Shown in pieces: positions 26,896-35,573 of a DNA stretch of 64,000 nucleotides. Position 1 is the stretch's first letter, and every line of letters starts with the position of its first letter. Location of the stretch: contig NZ_JANJZA010000003.1 in assembly GCF_026157035.1 (NCBI RefSeq), forward strand, positions 1-64,000, in the 5' to 3' direction. This stretch comes from Sphingomicrobium nitratireducens (GTDB lineage Bacteria; Pseudomonadota; Alphaproteobacteria; Sphingomonadales; Sphingomonadaceae). Made by a program: the position numbers and the translations under genes. The notes under the pieces are model-generated. The model was not told where the DNA came from. It saw nothing but the letters and a program-made list of their open reading frames with translations, and searched no databases.

Positions 26896-27195
26896 TCAGT
26901 AACGCTGCTGGCGTTCATACTGGTCGCGATAATGCTTCAGTCGCGTCACGCGAAGACCGGGCATGCCCGACCGGTCTACGGCACGCTGCCAGCTGGTGAA
27001 CTCCTCAAGGCTCAGGGAGTAGCGTTCGCACGCCTCATCGACGGTCAGGAGGCCCCCGGCGACCGCGGCGACCACTTCCGCCTTGCGGCGCACGACCCAG
27101 CGGGTCGTCGAAGCAGGCGGCAGCGAATCGAGGGTCAATGGTTCGCCAAGCGGACCAACAACCTGAGCGGGCCGGATTTTCTGATTCTCGAGCAT
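26896..27195 (-). CDS. sciP: SciP (DUF1153), CtrA inhibitor
   Basis: This 99-residue protein is the alphaproteobacterial SciP. In Caulobacter, SciP binds the master cell-cycle regulator CtrA and DNA and represses CtrA-activated genes after division. The diagnostic helix-turn-helix block TRWVVRRKAEVVAAVAGGLLTVDEACERYSLSLEEFTSWQ covers about residues 31-70, followed by GLRVTRLKHYR. It is followed by a strong terminator. Its presence implies a CtrA cell-cycle circuit in this organism. Confidence 0.92.
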   Translation of the reverse strand: MLENQKIRPAQVVGPLGEPLTLDSLPPASTTRWVVRRKAEVVAAVAGGLLTVDEACERYSLSLEEFTSWQRAVDRSGMPGLRVTRLKHYRDQYERQQRY

Positions 27196-27286
27196 TCTCT
27201 TGCCTCAGTTCCTCATCACTATCGACGCACCCCGTTTAACGCCGACCCGTTGAACAAATTCTCACGCGCACTGGTTAACGGCATCC

Positions 27287-27496
27287 TTATTTTTCCTTTG
27301 GCGTCGTTAACCGCGAACCGCCGAACGTGCCCTTGAGGGCGTCGCCGCGATCCTCGCCGGAGAGAAAGCGCGCCACCGCGGCCCCATGGGAATCGGGTGC
27401 CACGGTCCGGTCGTTGCGGGCGAGGCCCTCGATCCACTCGACAAGGTCGATCGGTGCGGGTCCTGCAGCCTTCAATTCCTTTTCGTAGCGAGCCAA
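27287..27496 (-). CDS. small conserved protein with TTG start
   Basis: A 69-residue protein, starting MARYEKELKAAG when TTG is read as Met and ending GGSRLTTPKEK. The TTG at 27494-27496 has AGGAGGGAAGGA about ten bases upstream, a near-ideal ribosome-binding site. The middle VEWIEGLARNDRTVAPDSHGAAVARFLSGEDRGDALKG is acidic-helical and soluble. A much longer in-frame reading to 28882 is antisense to mnmA and is not real. No family recognised. Confidence 0.6.
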   Translation of the reverse strand: MARYEKELKAAGPAPIDLVEWIEGLARNDRTVAPDSHGAAVARFLSGEDRGDALKGTFGGSRLTTPKEK

Positions 27497-27571
27497 AAGC
27501 GGCGTCCTTCCCTCCTGTTCGACACCCCCTCTATGCGAACAGGGTGAATTTCGAGTAAAGACGCGCCCGAA

Positions 27572-28672
27572 ATGTCCGCAAAATTCGATCTTCCGGTAGC
27601 GCCCGAGGAGGCGCGCATCGTCGTCGCCATGTCCGGCGGCGTCGATTCGTCCGTGGTCGCCGTGCTTGCCGCGCAGACCGGCGCCGAGGTGATCGGCGTC
27701 ACCATGCAGCTTTACGATCATGGCGAAGCGGTGCAGCGGTCGGGCTCGTGCTGCGCGGGGCAGGACATCTACGACGCCAAGACCGTGTGCGACCGGCTCG
27801 GCATCGCGCACTACGTCCTCGATTACGAAACGCGATTTCGCGATGGGGTGATCGAACAATTCGCCGACGAATATGCGCGTGGGCGCACGCCGATCCCGTG
27901 CACCCAGTGCAACCAGGGCGTGAAGTTCGTCGACCTGATCGGCTTCGCGCGCGACTTGGGCGCGACCTGCCTTGCCACCGGCCACTACGTGCGCCGCGTC
28001 GAGCGCGAGGGCCGCGTCGAACTGTGGAAAGGCCGCGATCCGCGCCGCGACCAGAGCTATTTCCTCTACGGGACGACCGCCGAGCAACTCGACTTCCTGC
28101 GTTTCCCGCTCGGCGACCTGCCCAAGCCGGAAGTGCGGCGGCTGGCCGAGGAAGCTGGGCTCGAGGTCGCGGCCAAGCCCGATAGCCAGGATATCTGCTT
28201 CGTCCCCGACGGCGACTATGCCTCGCTGGTCAAGCGGCTGCGCCCCGAAACCGCCGCACCGGGCGACATCGTCCATGTCGATGGCAGCGTGCTCGGCCGG
28301 CACCAGGGGGTCGTCCACTACACGATCGGCCAGCGGCGCGGGCTCGAAGTCGGCGGGCAGGCCGAACCGCTCTACGTCGTCGGTATCGAGCCGGGTGAGC
28401 GGATCGTCCGCGTCGGCCCGCGGCGCGCGCTCGCGGTGGCCGCGGCGAGCGTCGAGGACGTCAACTGGCTGGCCGAGGACCAGCGTGAGGTCGAAGCCAA
28501 GGTGCGCAGTCTTGCGCAGCCGGTCGCGGCACAGTGGGACGGACGTCGCGTGACCTTCGGTGCGCCCGAATATGGTGTCGCGCCGGGCCAGTCGGCGGTG
28601 TTCTACGACGGCGAGCGGCTGCTCGGCGGCGGGACGATCGTGGCCACGCAGGCCGCGGAGATGGCGGCCTAG
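27572..28672 (+). CDS. mnmA: tRNA-specific 2-thiouridylase MnmA
   Basis: MnmA installs the 2-thio group on U34 of tRNA-Lys, -Glu and -Gln using ATP and sulfur relayed as persulfide. The 366-residue protein has the PP-loop [14 protein letters not shown] near residue 20, the first catalytic cysteine in [28 protein letters not shown], and the second cysteine in [16 protein letters not shown] tRNA-Glu(UUC), one of its substrates, is encoded in this window. The TAG stop shares CTAG with the convergent small secreted protein gene. Confidence 0.95.
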   Translation: MSAKFDLPVAPEEARIVVAMSGGVDSSVVAVLAAQTGAEVIGVTMQLYDHGEAVQRSGSCCAGQDIYDAKTVCDRLGIAHYVLDYETRFRDGVIEQFADEYARGRTPIPCTQCNQGVKFVDLIGFARDLGATCLATGHYVRRVEREGRVELWKGRDPRRDQSYFLYGTTAEQLDFLRFPLGDLPKPEVRRLAEEAGLEVAAKPDSQDICFVPDGDYASLVKRLRPETAAPGDIVHVDGSVLGRHQGVVHYTIGQRRGLEVGGQAEPLYVVGIEPGERIVRVGPRRALAVAAASVEDVNWLAEDQREVEAKVRSLAQPVAAQWDGRRVTFGAPEYGVAPGQSAVFYDGERLLGGGTIVATQAAEMAA

Positions 28673-28956
28673 TCGCCCGGATACATGTCGACGGTTACCG
28701 CGCGCTCGGTATCGACCGCCATCTGGTGGAATGCCTCGGCATCCGGATTGCCGTTCATCGATGCGACCATCGCCTTGCGCGCAGTTGCCTCTTCGGCCTT
28801 GCAGCGCGTGTCGAGATAGCGCGCGAACGCCTCGCGGCTGCTGGCTACCTGCGTGGCGCGTTCGAGTTCGCCCCGGATGCACTCGGAGAAGCGGTCGTAG
28901 GCGGCGGTGGGGTCCTGCGCGGCAAGCGACAGGACGAGCAGGGTCAGGCTGGTCAT
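28669..28956 (-). CDS. small putative periplasmic protein, unknown
   Basis: This 95-residue product begins with a short hydrophobic leader ([14 protein letters not shown]) that looks like a signal peptide, followed by a charged helical region with two cysteines ([28 protein letters not shown]). The ATG chosen gives the signal peptide; longer readings are antisense to neighbouring sequence. It sits 4 bp after the PhzF-like stop on the same strand and ends in the shared CTAG with mnmA. Function unknown. Confidence 0.6.
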   Translation of the reverse strand: MTSLTLLVLSLAAQDPTAAYDRFSECIRGELERATQVASSREAFARYLDTRCKAEEATARKAMVASMNGNPDAEAFHQMAVDTERAVTVDMYPGD

Positions 28957-28960
28957 GACG

Positions 28961-29752
28961 TCAGGGTAGTAGGAAGCTTCCTTCGATGACGTTAATGCAG
29001 CGACCTGCCAGGCGGACACGGTCGCCCGCGCACTCGACGTCGAGATGACCACCACGCGCGGATGCCTGGAGCGCGGTGAAGCGGTCGCGGCCGAGATGGT
29101 CGGCCCAGAAGGGGCCGAGCGCGGCATGGGCAGAGCCGGTGACCGGGTCCTCGTCGATCCCGAACCCGCCCGCGAAGACGCGGCTGGCAATGTCGGTCGC
29201 CTCGCCCGGCGCCGTCACGATCACGAGATAGGGAAATTTGCGCAGCGCCGCGAAATCGGGATCAATCGCCTCGACCTCGCGCTGGCTGTCGAGCAGCAGG
29301 ATCGCCGCACCGTCAAACCGTTCGGTGAAATGCAAGGGCCGCGGCGCGATGCCGAGCGCGCGGCACAGGCCCGCACGTTCGACCTCGGCGACGGGATTGG
29401 CAGGCAGGTCGAGGACGAGACGCTCGACGTCGCGTTCGACCGAAAGAATGCCGCTATGGGTCCTGAACCGCACCTTTGTCGCACTGCCGATGACCACGTG
29501 CCCCGACGCGATGGTCGCGTGGCCGCACATGTTCACTTCGCTCGTCGGCGTGAACCAGCGCAGGTCCCAGTCGGCCTCCTTGCCGTCGGCTTTCTTGAGG
29601 AATGCGGTTTCCGAGAGATTGTTTTCGACCGCGATGGCCTGGAGCGTCGCATCGTCGAGCCAGTCGTCGAGGATCATGACCGCGGCCGGATTGCCGGTCA
29701 GCGGCTGGCCGTCGACCACGAAGGCGTCGACCTGCGTGAAGGGGATCTTCAT
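28961..29752 (-). CDS. PhzF-family isomerase/epimerase-like protein
   Basis: This 263-residue protein belongs to the PhzF/diaminopimelate-epimerase-fold family. Signatures are FTQVDAFVVDGQPLTGNPAAVMIL at the N-terminus, NNLSETAFL with the catalytic glutamate, LRWFTPTSEVNMCGHATIASGHV, and DEDPVTGSAHAALGPFW. The reaction is probably an isomerisation of a small metabolite; specificity varies and phenazine synthesis is not implied. It is coupled to the cation transporter by ATGA. Confidence 0.88.
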   Translation of the reverse strand: MKIPFTQVDAFVVDGQPLTGNPAAVMILDDWLDDATLQAIAVENNLSETAFLKKADGKEADWDLRWFTPTSEVNMCGHATIASGHVVIGSATKVRFRTHSGILSVERDVERLVLDLPANPVAEVERAGLCRALGIAPRPLHFTERFDGAAILLLDSQREVEAIDPDFAALRKFPYLVIVTAPGEATDIASRVFAGGFGIDEDPVTGSAHAALGPFWADHLGRDRFTALQASARGGHLDVECAGDRVRLAGRCINVIEGSFLLP

Positions 29753-30690
29753 TCGGGCGTCAGGTCCTGGCCGGGTTCCTCCAGTCCCTTCGGGTCGGGA
29801 TGGATAAGAACGTCGACGAGCGGGAATTCCTCGTGGATGCGGGCCTCGATCTCGTCCATCACGTCGTGCGCCTCGGCGACCGTCATCTTCGGGTCGAGCC
29901 AGATGTGGAACTGCGCGAAATCGTGCCCGCCCGACGTGCGCGTGCGCAATTCGTGCAGGCCGTGCAGTTCGGGATGCGCCTTGACCATGGCGAGGAAGCG
30001 GTCGCGCTTCTCGTCGTCCCACTCGCGGTCCATCAGCTGGTCGATCGCATGGGTCGCGCCGCGCCACGCGCCGAGGAACAGCCAGATGGCGATCGCGAAC
30101 CCGAACACGGGATCGATCCAGTGGATCCCGAACAGCTGGTCGATGACGAGCGCCACGATTACCGACAGGTTGAGCAGCAGGTCCGACTGGTAGTGGACGT
30201 GATCGGTCTGGATCGCGACCGAGTTGGTCCTCGCGATCACGAAGCGCTGGTAGGCGAGCAATCCGAACGTGACCGCGATCGCGACGATCGACACGCCGAC
30301 GCCCAGTTCGAGGTCGTGGGTCGGCTCGTTCGCGCCGAACCGCCCGAACGCGCGCCACGCGATGCCGAGCGCGGAAAAGCTGATCAGCACGACCTGGAAG
30401 AGGGCGGCGAGCGCTTCCGCCTTGCCGTGACCGAAGCGGTGCTCCTCGTCCGCAGGCGTCGCCGCGATGCGAACGCCGAAAAAGGTGACGAGGCTGGCGA
30501 GCAGGTCGAGCGCGGTATCGGCGAGGCTGCCGAGCATGGCGACCGAATCGGTGCTCCAGCTCGCCCACACCTTGAGCCCGACGAGGAACAGCGCGACCGA
30601 GATGCTCGCGAGCGCGGCGCGGCGGGTCAGCGTGGCACGATCACCGGCAGAGCCGTGGTCATGGCCGTGATGGGCGTGAAAGCCGCTCAC
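29749..30690 (-). CDS. cation diffusion facilitator (CDF) metal exporter
   Basis: This 313-residue transporter exports divalent metals (Zn, Fe, Co, Cd or Mn type) in exchange for protons. The His-rich N-terminus FHAHHGHDHG is a likely metal-binding tail. Six helices follow; metal-site residues appear as DSVAMLGSLADTALDLLASL (helix 2) and HYQSDLLLNLSV (helix 5), and EEHRFGHGKAEALAALFQ is the FieF-like helix-3 signature. The cytoplasmic C-terminal domain contains RTSGGHDFAQFHIWLDPKM. It starts with GTG overlapping the pdxH stop. Confidence 0.92.
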   Translation of the reverse strand: MSGFHAHHGHDHGSAGDRATLTRRAALASISVALFLVGLKVWASWSTDSVAMLGSLADTALDLLASLVTFFGVRIAATPADEEHRFGHGKAEALAALFQVVLISFSALGIAWRAFGRFGANEPTHDLELGVGVSIVAIAVTFGLLAYQRFVIARTNSVAIQTDHVHYQSDLLLNLSVIVALVIDQLFGIHWIDPVFGFAIAIWLFLGAWRGATHAIDQLMDREWDDEKRDRFLAMVKAHPELHGLHELRTRTSGGHDFAQFHIWLDPKMTVAEAHDVMDEIEARIHEEFPLVDVLIHPDPKGLEEPGQDLTPE

Positions 30691-31262
30691 GGGTAGAGCA
30701 GCCCGTCCTGCCAGTTGCCGTCCGCGTCGCGGACGAAGACCCGGCGATGGTGGAGGCGCGCGTCGCGATCCTCCCAGAATTCCATGTGGGTCGGCACCAC
30801 GCGGTAGCCGCGCCAGTGATGCGGCCGCGGAACCGGCTTTCCTTCGAATTGCGCATGCGCGGCGCGCACGCGCGCGAGGAAATGGTCGCGATGCTCGAGG
30901 TGCTGGCTCTGGAGCGAGGCGTGGGCGCCGACCTGGCTGTCGCGCGAGCGCGAGGCGAAATAGTCGTCGGCCTCGGCCTCGGGAACCTCCTCGACGGGAC
31001 CCTCGATGCGGACCTGCTTGCGGATCGATTTCCAGTGGAACAGCAGCGCGGCATTGCCGTTGTCGGCGAGCTCGTTGCCCTTCCGGCTGAGGCTGTTGGT
31101 GTAGAAGGTGAAGCCGTGCGGTCCGTGGCCCTTGAGCAGGACCATGCGGACGGAGGGGCGCCCGTCGCGGGTCGCAGTGGCCAGCGCCATCGCCTCGGGG
31201 TCGTTGGCCTCGCTCTCGTGCGCGGCGACGAACCACCGGTCGAACAGGTCGAAGGGATCCAT
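30687..31262 (-). CDS. pdxH: pyridoxamine 5'-phosphate oxidase PdxH
   Basis: PdxH oxidises PNP and PMP to pyridoxal 5'-phosphate with FMN. The 191-residue protein shows MALATATRDGRPSVRMVLLKG, FTFYTNSLSRKGNELADN, ALLFHWKSIRKQVRIEG, the SQ...S loop and the terminal RRVFVRDADGNWQDGLLYP typical of the family. It leads a three-gene coupled run with the CDF and PhzF-like genes, all joined by 4-bp overlaps. The message is divergent from the DnaJ-like gene. Confidence 0.95.
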   Translation of the reverse strand: MDPFDLFDRWFVAAHESEANDPEAMALATATRDGRPSVRMVLLKGHGPHGFTFYTNSLSRKGNELADNGNAALLFHWKSIRKQVRIEGPVEEVPEAEADDYFASRSRDSQVGAHASLQSQHLEHRDHFLARVRAAHAQFEGKPVPRPHHWRGYRVVPTHMEFWEDRDARLHHRRVFVRDADGNWQDGLLYP

Positions 31263-31368
31263 GGCCCATGGGGTAAAGGGTGAAGACGGGCCGGGGCAAG
31301 GGGGATTGTTGCGCGCAAGGATCGAACCCCTCTGGTCATCGGGCGTTGGACAGGGCTAGAGGAGTCTT

Positions 31369-32319
31369 ATGGACCTATATCAGCAGCTGGGACTGAAGCG
31401 CGGGGCGAGCGAGGCCGAGATCAAGAAGGCCTACCGCTCGCTTGCCAAGCAGCTTCATCCCGACCGGAACAAGGACAATCCCAAGGCCGCCGAACGCTTC
31501 GGCGCGGTCACGCAGGCCTACGACATCCTCTCAGACAAGGACAAACGCGCCCAGTACGACCGCGGCGAGATCGACGAGGAGGGCAATCCGCGCATGCCGT
31601 TCGGCGCGGGGGCCGGCGGGTTCGGCGGCTTCGGGCGCGGCGGCACCGGGCAATCCGGCGGGGCGGCGGGGTTCGACCCGTCGGGAATGGAAGATCTCTC
31701 GGACCTGTTCGAAGGCCTGTTCGGCGGCACGCGCGGCGCAGGCGGGACGCGCACGGGCGGCTTTTCCGGATTCGGGCAGCGCCGCAGCGCACCGCCCCAG
31801 AAAGGCGCCGACGTCGCCTATCGCCTGACCGTTCCGTTCGAGGATGCCGCGACGCTGGAGCCGCAGCGCGTGCAGCTGGCGGGCGGCAAGACGATCGACC
31901 TCAAACTTCCTCAAGGCGTCGAGGACGGCACCAAGATTCGGCTTGCCGGTCAGGGCCAGGACGGACCCGGCGGCAAAGGCGATGCGATCGTCACCATCGT
32001 GCTCAAGGCCCATAAGTTCTTCCGCCGCGACGGGGCCGACATCCGCCTCGACGTGCCGGTCACGCTCAAGGAAGCGGTGCTCGGCGCCAAGGTGAAGGTG
32101 CCCACCGTCGACGGTGCCGTGATGGTGACCGTCCCTAGGAACACGTCGGGCGGCACCGTCCTTCGTCTCAAGGGCAAGGGCTTTTCCAAGAAGGGCGGGG
32201 GACGCGGCGACCAGCTAGTCACGCTCGAGATCGTGGTGCCCAAGGGCGACGAGAAGCTCGAGGCGTTCGTCGCCGACTGGGAGGCGCCGGGCGACGTCCG
32301 CGCCGATCTGGGGGTCTAG
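31369..32319 (+). CDS. DnaJ/CbpA-like co-chaperone
   Basis: This 316-residue Hsp40 has a J domain at residues 1-70 ([21 protein letters not shown], then the HPD motif in LHPDRNKD), a Gly/Phe-rich linker at about 75-145, and two C-terminal beta-sandwich substrate-binding domains ([20 protein letters not shown] and [13 protein letters not shown]). The zinc-finger cysteines of canonical DnaJ are missing, so it is the CbpA/DjlA-type class that stimulates DnaK ATPase. GAGGAG lies ahead of the ATG. Confidence 0.9.
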   Translation: MDLYQQLGLKRGASEAEIKKAYRSLAKQLHPDRNKDNPKAAERFGAVTQAYDILSDKDKRAQYDRGEIDEEGNPRMPFGAGAGGFGGFGRGGTGQSGGAAGFDPSGMEDLSDLFEGLFGGTRGAGGTRTGGFSGFGQRRSAPPQKGADVAYRLTVPFEDAATLEPQRVQLAGGKTIDLKLPQGVEDGTKIRLAGQGQDGPGGKGDAIVTIVLKAHKFFRRDGADIRLDVPVTLKEAVLGAKVKVPTVDGAVMVTVPRNTSGGTVLRLKGKGFSKKGGGRGDQLVTLEIVVPKGDEKLEAFVADWEAPGDVRADLGV

Positions 32320-32331
32320 GGACGTTCGTAC

Positions 32332-33366
32332 GTGACCGGTCGTTCCCCCGAAAGCCCCGAGGCCCGGCGCAAGAGGCTCGCGGCGCTCCACGCGCGCTTC
32401 GGCAGCGACGCGCTGCGCAAGTTCAACCGGCACACGATCAAGGAAATCCTCAAGCGGGTCGCGATCGGCGTCTATAATGACGGGTTCCTGCACGCCGGGA
32501 ACCTCGCCTACATCTCGCTGCTCGCGCTGTTCCCCTTCATCATCCTCGCAACTGCGGTCGCCAGCCTGGTGGGTCGCGGCGGCGACGGCGATGCCGCAGT
32601 CCTCGCGATCCTCTCGCGTCTGCCGCCCAACGTCGCGGACGTGCTCGCCGAGCCCTTGTTCGACGTCGTCGCGGCGCGCTCGGGCCTGCTGCTCTGGTTC
32701 GGCGCGCTGGTCGGGATGTGGACCGCGGCGAGCTTCATCGAGACGATCCGCGACATTCTGAGGCGCGCCTACGGCGTGCGCTATACCGCGCCGTTCTGGG
32801 AATATCGCCTCGCCTCGATCGGCATGATCATCGGCGCGGTCATCCTCTTGATGGCCGCCTTCACCGCGACGGTCATGCTCTCGAGCCTCCAGCACTACGT
32901 CAACGAGGCGCTGCCCATTTCCGAGGACATCGTCAGCGACCTCGGCCTCTACCGAGTGCTTCCCGCTGTGACCCTGTTCTTCACCATCTACGCGATCATC
33001 TTCGCGCTGACGCCGATGCGTTATCGCAAGCGCGGCTGCCGCAAGTGGCCGGGGGCGCTTCTGATCACCCTGTGGTGGCTGGTGACGGTCGAACTACTGC
33101 CCGACGCGATCGGACTGTTCGGCGGCTATGCCAAGACCTATGGCAGCCTTGCGGGCGTGATGGTGACGCTCATCTTCTTCTACATCGTGGGATTCGGGGT
33201 CGTGATCGGCGCCGAATTGAACGCGGCGCTGGCGGATGCAGGCGATACCGCGCTAAGGGGCGAGCATTACGAAGGACCTTACTCGGAAGAGCTCGAGTTC
33301 GAGGATTACGAGTTCGACGAGCAGGTTCATGGCCGCCAGGCGGCGACAGAAGGACAACAGGACTAA
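32332..33366 (+). CDS. YihY/BrkB-family inner-membrane protein
   Basis: This 344-residue protein has six membrane helices in the YihY (formerly RNase BN) arrangement: NDGFLHAGNLAYISLLALFPFII, LLLWFGALVGMWTAASFIETIRDILRRAYGV, and RYRKRGCRKWPGALLITLWWLVT are conserved family segments. The C-terminus is acidic (EELEFEDYEFDEQ). It starts with GTG 12 bp after the DnaJ-like stop. It is not an RNase despite old annotation; its role is uncertain. Confidence 0.88.
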   Translation: MTGRSPESPEARRKRLAALHARFGSDALRKFNRHTIKEILKRVAIGVYNDGFLHAGNLAYISLLALFPFIILATAVASLVGRGGDGDAAVLAILSRLPPNVADVLAEPLFDVVAARSGLLLWFGALVGMWTAASFIETIRDILRRAYGVRYTAPFWEYRLASIGMIIGAVILLMAAFTATVMLSSLQHYVNEALPISEDIVSDLGLYRVLPAVTLFFTIYAIIFALTPMRYRKRGCRKWPGALLITLWWLVTVELLPDAIGLFGGYAKTYGSLAGVMVTLIFFYIVGFGVVIGAELNAALADAGDTALRGEHYEGPYSEELEFEDYEFDEQVHGRQAATEGQQD

Positions 33367-33378
33367 GAGGGGCGACCC

Positions 33379-34182
33379 ATGACGGGATTGATGAAGGGCA
33401 AGCGCGGGCTGATCATGGGGCTCGCCAACGACAAGTCGCTGGCGTGGGGCATCGCCAAGCAGCTCGCGGACCAGGGCGCCGAGCTCGCCTTCAGCTACAT
33501 GGGCGAAGCGCTCGAGAAGCGCGTGCGCCCGCTCGCGGACCAGCTCGGCAGCGACTTCCTGATCGAATGCGACGTGTCGGACATGGCCAATCTCGACGCC
33601 GCTTTCGACACGCTCAAGCAGCGCTGGGACCGGCTCGACTTCGTCGTCCACGCGATCGGCTTTTCCGACAAGAACGAGCTGCGCGGCGGCTATGTCGACA
33701 CCAGCCTCGACAATTTCCTGATGACCATGAACATTTCGGCCTACAGCCTCGTCGCGGTGGCCAAGCGCGCGCAGGACATGATGACCGATGGCGGTTCGAT
33801 CATCACCCTGTCCTATTACGGCGCCGAGAAGGTCATTCCGCACTACAACGTGATGGGCGTCGCCAAGGCCGCGCTCGAAACGAGCGTCCAGTATCTCGCC
33901 AGCGACCTCGGCCCGAAGAATATCCGTGTGAACGCGATCTCGGCAGGCCCGATCAAGACGCTCGCCGCCTCGGGCATTGGCGACTTCCGCTACATCATGA
34001 AGTGGAACGAGCATAACAGCCCGCTGCGCCGCAACGTGACGATCGAGGATGTCGGCGGGGCCGGCCTGTTCCTGTGCAGCGACCTTTCCGCCGGGATTAC
34101 CGGCGAGGTCGTCCACGTCGATGCGGGCTACCACGTCATCGGCATGAAGAACCCGGACGCGCCCGACCTGACGGTCGAATAG
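33379..34182 (+). CDS. fabI: enoyl-ACP reductase FabI (NADH)
   Basis: FabI performs the last reduction of each fatty-acid elongation cycle and is the triclosan target. The 267-residue SDR protein has GLANDKSLAWGIAKQLA as the nucleotide-binding segment and the catalytic Tyr-(6)-Lys arrangement in YYGAEKVIPHYNVMGVAKAAL, which distinguishes it from classical SDRs. AISAGPIKTLAASGI is the substrate-binding loop. It lies 12 bp after the YihY gene and closes the DnaJ-YihY-FabI run. Confidence 0.95.
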   Translation: MTGLMKGKRGLIMGLANDKSLAWGIAKQLADQGAELAFSYMGEALEKRVRPLADQLGSDFLIECDVSDMANLDAAFDTLKQRWDRLDFVVHAIGFSDKNELRGGYVDTSLDNFLMTMNISAYSLVAVAKRAQDMMTDGGSIITLSYYGAEKVIPHYNVMGVAKAALETSVQYLASDLGPKNIRVNAISAGPIKTLAASGIGDFRYIMKWNEHNSPLRRNVTIEDVGGAGLFLCSDLSAGITGEVVHVDAGYHVIGMKNPDAPDLTVE

Positions 34183-34329
34183 AACGCACGACAGTTTCGC
34201 AGACCGGACACCGCCCAGTCGACGGCGCTGTGGGCTCTGGTACGCAATCGAAGGAGGGATGCACTTTCGTTCTTGCCTTGCGAAATTAATCTGCGATGTC
34301 TCCCGTATTCCAACGGTAAGAATGCGTAG

Positions 34330-35448
34330 ATGGCGTTAGACGGAAACCTCGACTGGATCTACGACGCCGCATTTGATGACGAAGCACTGGCGCGCATGGC
34401 AAATCGATTGCTTGCAGCGACCGACAGCCAGTTCCTGCTTGCTGGTTGGGTGGATAGCCAGGGAGTCTATCAGCCTCTCGTCTCCGCCAATCATCGCGAT
34501 GACGTGCTGATGAGCTACTTCGAGGATTTCGCCGACAAGGATCCCTGGTTTGCTGCCGAGATGCCCAAGGCGCCGCTCGAGCGAACGACCCGCTTGAGTG
34601 ACGAGGTTCCCAACGCGCTATTCGCGCGCAGCGAGCTCTACAACGAATTCCTTCGCCCTAGCGGTCTCGATGTCATGCATGCCGCATCGGTCGGGGCAGC
34701 GAATGCTGACGGGATGGGGGCGATGATCTTCCAGCGGTGTCGCGGTCGAGGCGATCGCGATTTTAGCGACGAAGACATGGCGACCATCGCCGGCATGTCG
34801 GGAGCGGTGCGCCATGTCCTCAAGGTTCGCGCTCGACTTCGCCGCAGCGAACAGAACGAGGGTGCGTTCTCGCTCGTGTCCTCCCGCGCACGGATCGGCG
34901 CCATTCTGCTGGGTGAAAAGGGACGAATCATCCAAGCCAATGCCTTGGCGGAGAACCTTCTCGCTTCGGGAGACATAGTATCTGCTCTGCGTGGCAGGAT
35001 TGTCGGGGCAGACGCGCTCGGCAGTTGGATGGCAGAGGCAATCAGGCGCGCGACCGACGCGACCGCACCGAGCGCATCTGCAACCATCAGTGACGTGTCC
35101 CGGATGGGGGCGGCTTCATTGACGATCATTCCCGTTCGGGGGGTTTCCGAACGGCGAGCCATGCTGATGATTTCGCTGCGTGCCGAATTGATGCCTGGAC
35201 ATGATGTGGCGATGATGCAGGCGTTCGGCCTAACCGCTGGCGAGGCAGCCGTCGTTCGCCTTATCGCAAACGGGGCCTCGGCAGCTGAGGTCGCGGTGAG
35301 GCGTGGACGTTCTCTTCAGACGGTGCGCGTCCAAATCCGTAATGCCATGTTCAAGATGCATTGCGCTCGGCAAACAGAGCTTATCGAGTTGGCGCGAAGC
35401 CTTGTCCTGTTCGTTGACAGCACCGGAAGCGCGCCGTTCGAGCTTTGA
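34330..35448 (+). CDS. LuxR-type helix-turn-helix regulator
   Basis: This 372-residue regulator has an N-terminal sensory part (about residues 1-170), a PAS-like middle (IGAILLGEKGRIIQANALAENLL, residues about 190-215) and a C-terminal LuxR-type DNA-binding domain (LTAGEAAVVRLIANGASAAEVAVRRGRSLQTVRVQIRNAMFKM). The autoinducer-binding domain of quorum-sensing LuxR proteins is not recognisable. Base composition is visibly less GC-rich than neighbours, with more A-ending codons, suggesting recent acquisition or weak expression. A 13-bp inverted repeat lies 57 bp after the stop. The target genes are not known. Confidence 0.82.
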   Translation: MALDGNLDWIYDAAFDDEALARMANRLLAATDSQFLLAGWVDSQGVYQPLVSANHRDDVLMSYFEDFADKDPWFAAEMPKAPLERTTRLSDEVPNALFARSELYNEFLRPSGLDVMHAASVGAANADGMGAMIFQRCRGRGDRDFSDEDMATIAGMSGAVRHVLKVRARLRRSEQNEGAFSLVSSRARIGAILLGEKGRIIQANALAENLLASGDIVSALRGRIVGADALGSWMAEAIRRATDATAPSASATISDVSRMGAASLTIIPVRGVSERRAMLMISLRAELMPGHDVAMMQAFGLTAGEAAVVRLIANGASAAEVAVRRGRSLQTVRVQIRNAMFKMHCARQTELIELARSLVLFVDSTGSAPFEL

Positions 35449-35504
35449 TTGACCCTGACCAGCGACTGAAAAGCCGATTCTAGCGCTATTCGGTTGTCAA
35501 CAAC

Positions 35505-35534
35505 TCAACTGTATTGTACCAACAATACAGTTGA
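35505..35534. repeat. 13-bp perfect inverted repeat, candidate operator
   Basis: TCAACTGTATTGT (35505-35517) and ACAATACAGTTGA (35522-35534) are perfect complements around ACCA. No T-run follows, which argues against a terminator. It lies 40-69 bp ahead of the CPBP protease start, so an operator for that gene is the simplest reading. A smaller GTTGT/ACAAC repeat lies at 35493-35504. Confidence 0.75.
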
Positions 35535-35573
35535 AGGTCGGCCCACGCGTCCTTCGTTTCAACGGAGGGCGTC

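Noticed and set aside
27230-27300. CtrA site near sciP and the TTG-start gene
   Set aside because: TTAAC is present but the partner half-site is one base off in spacing and sequence, too weak to call.
27287-28882. A 531-codon minus-strand reading frame across mnmA
   Set aside because: It is antisense to the full-length mnmA gene and has Arg/Asp-rich shadow composition; only its last 69 codons, with a good ribosome-binding site and TTG, look real.
35505-35534. The palindrome as a Rho-independent terminator or lux box
   Set aside because: No T-run follows on either strand, and the CTG-to-CAG spacing is 16 rather than the 10 of canonical lux boxes; kept only as a candidate operator.
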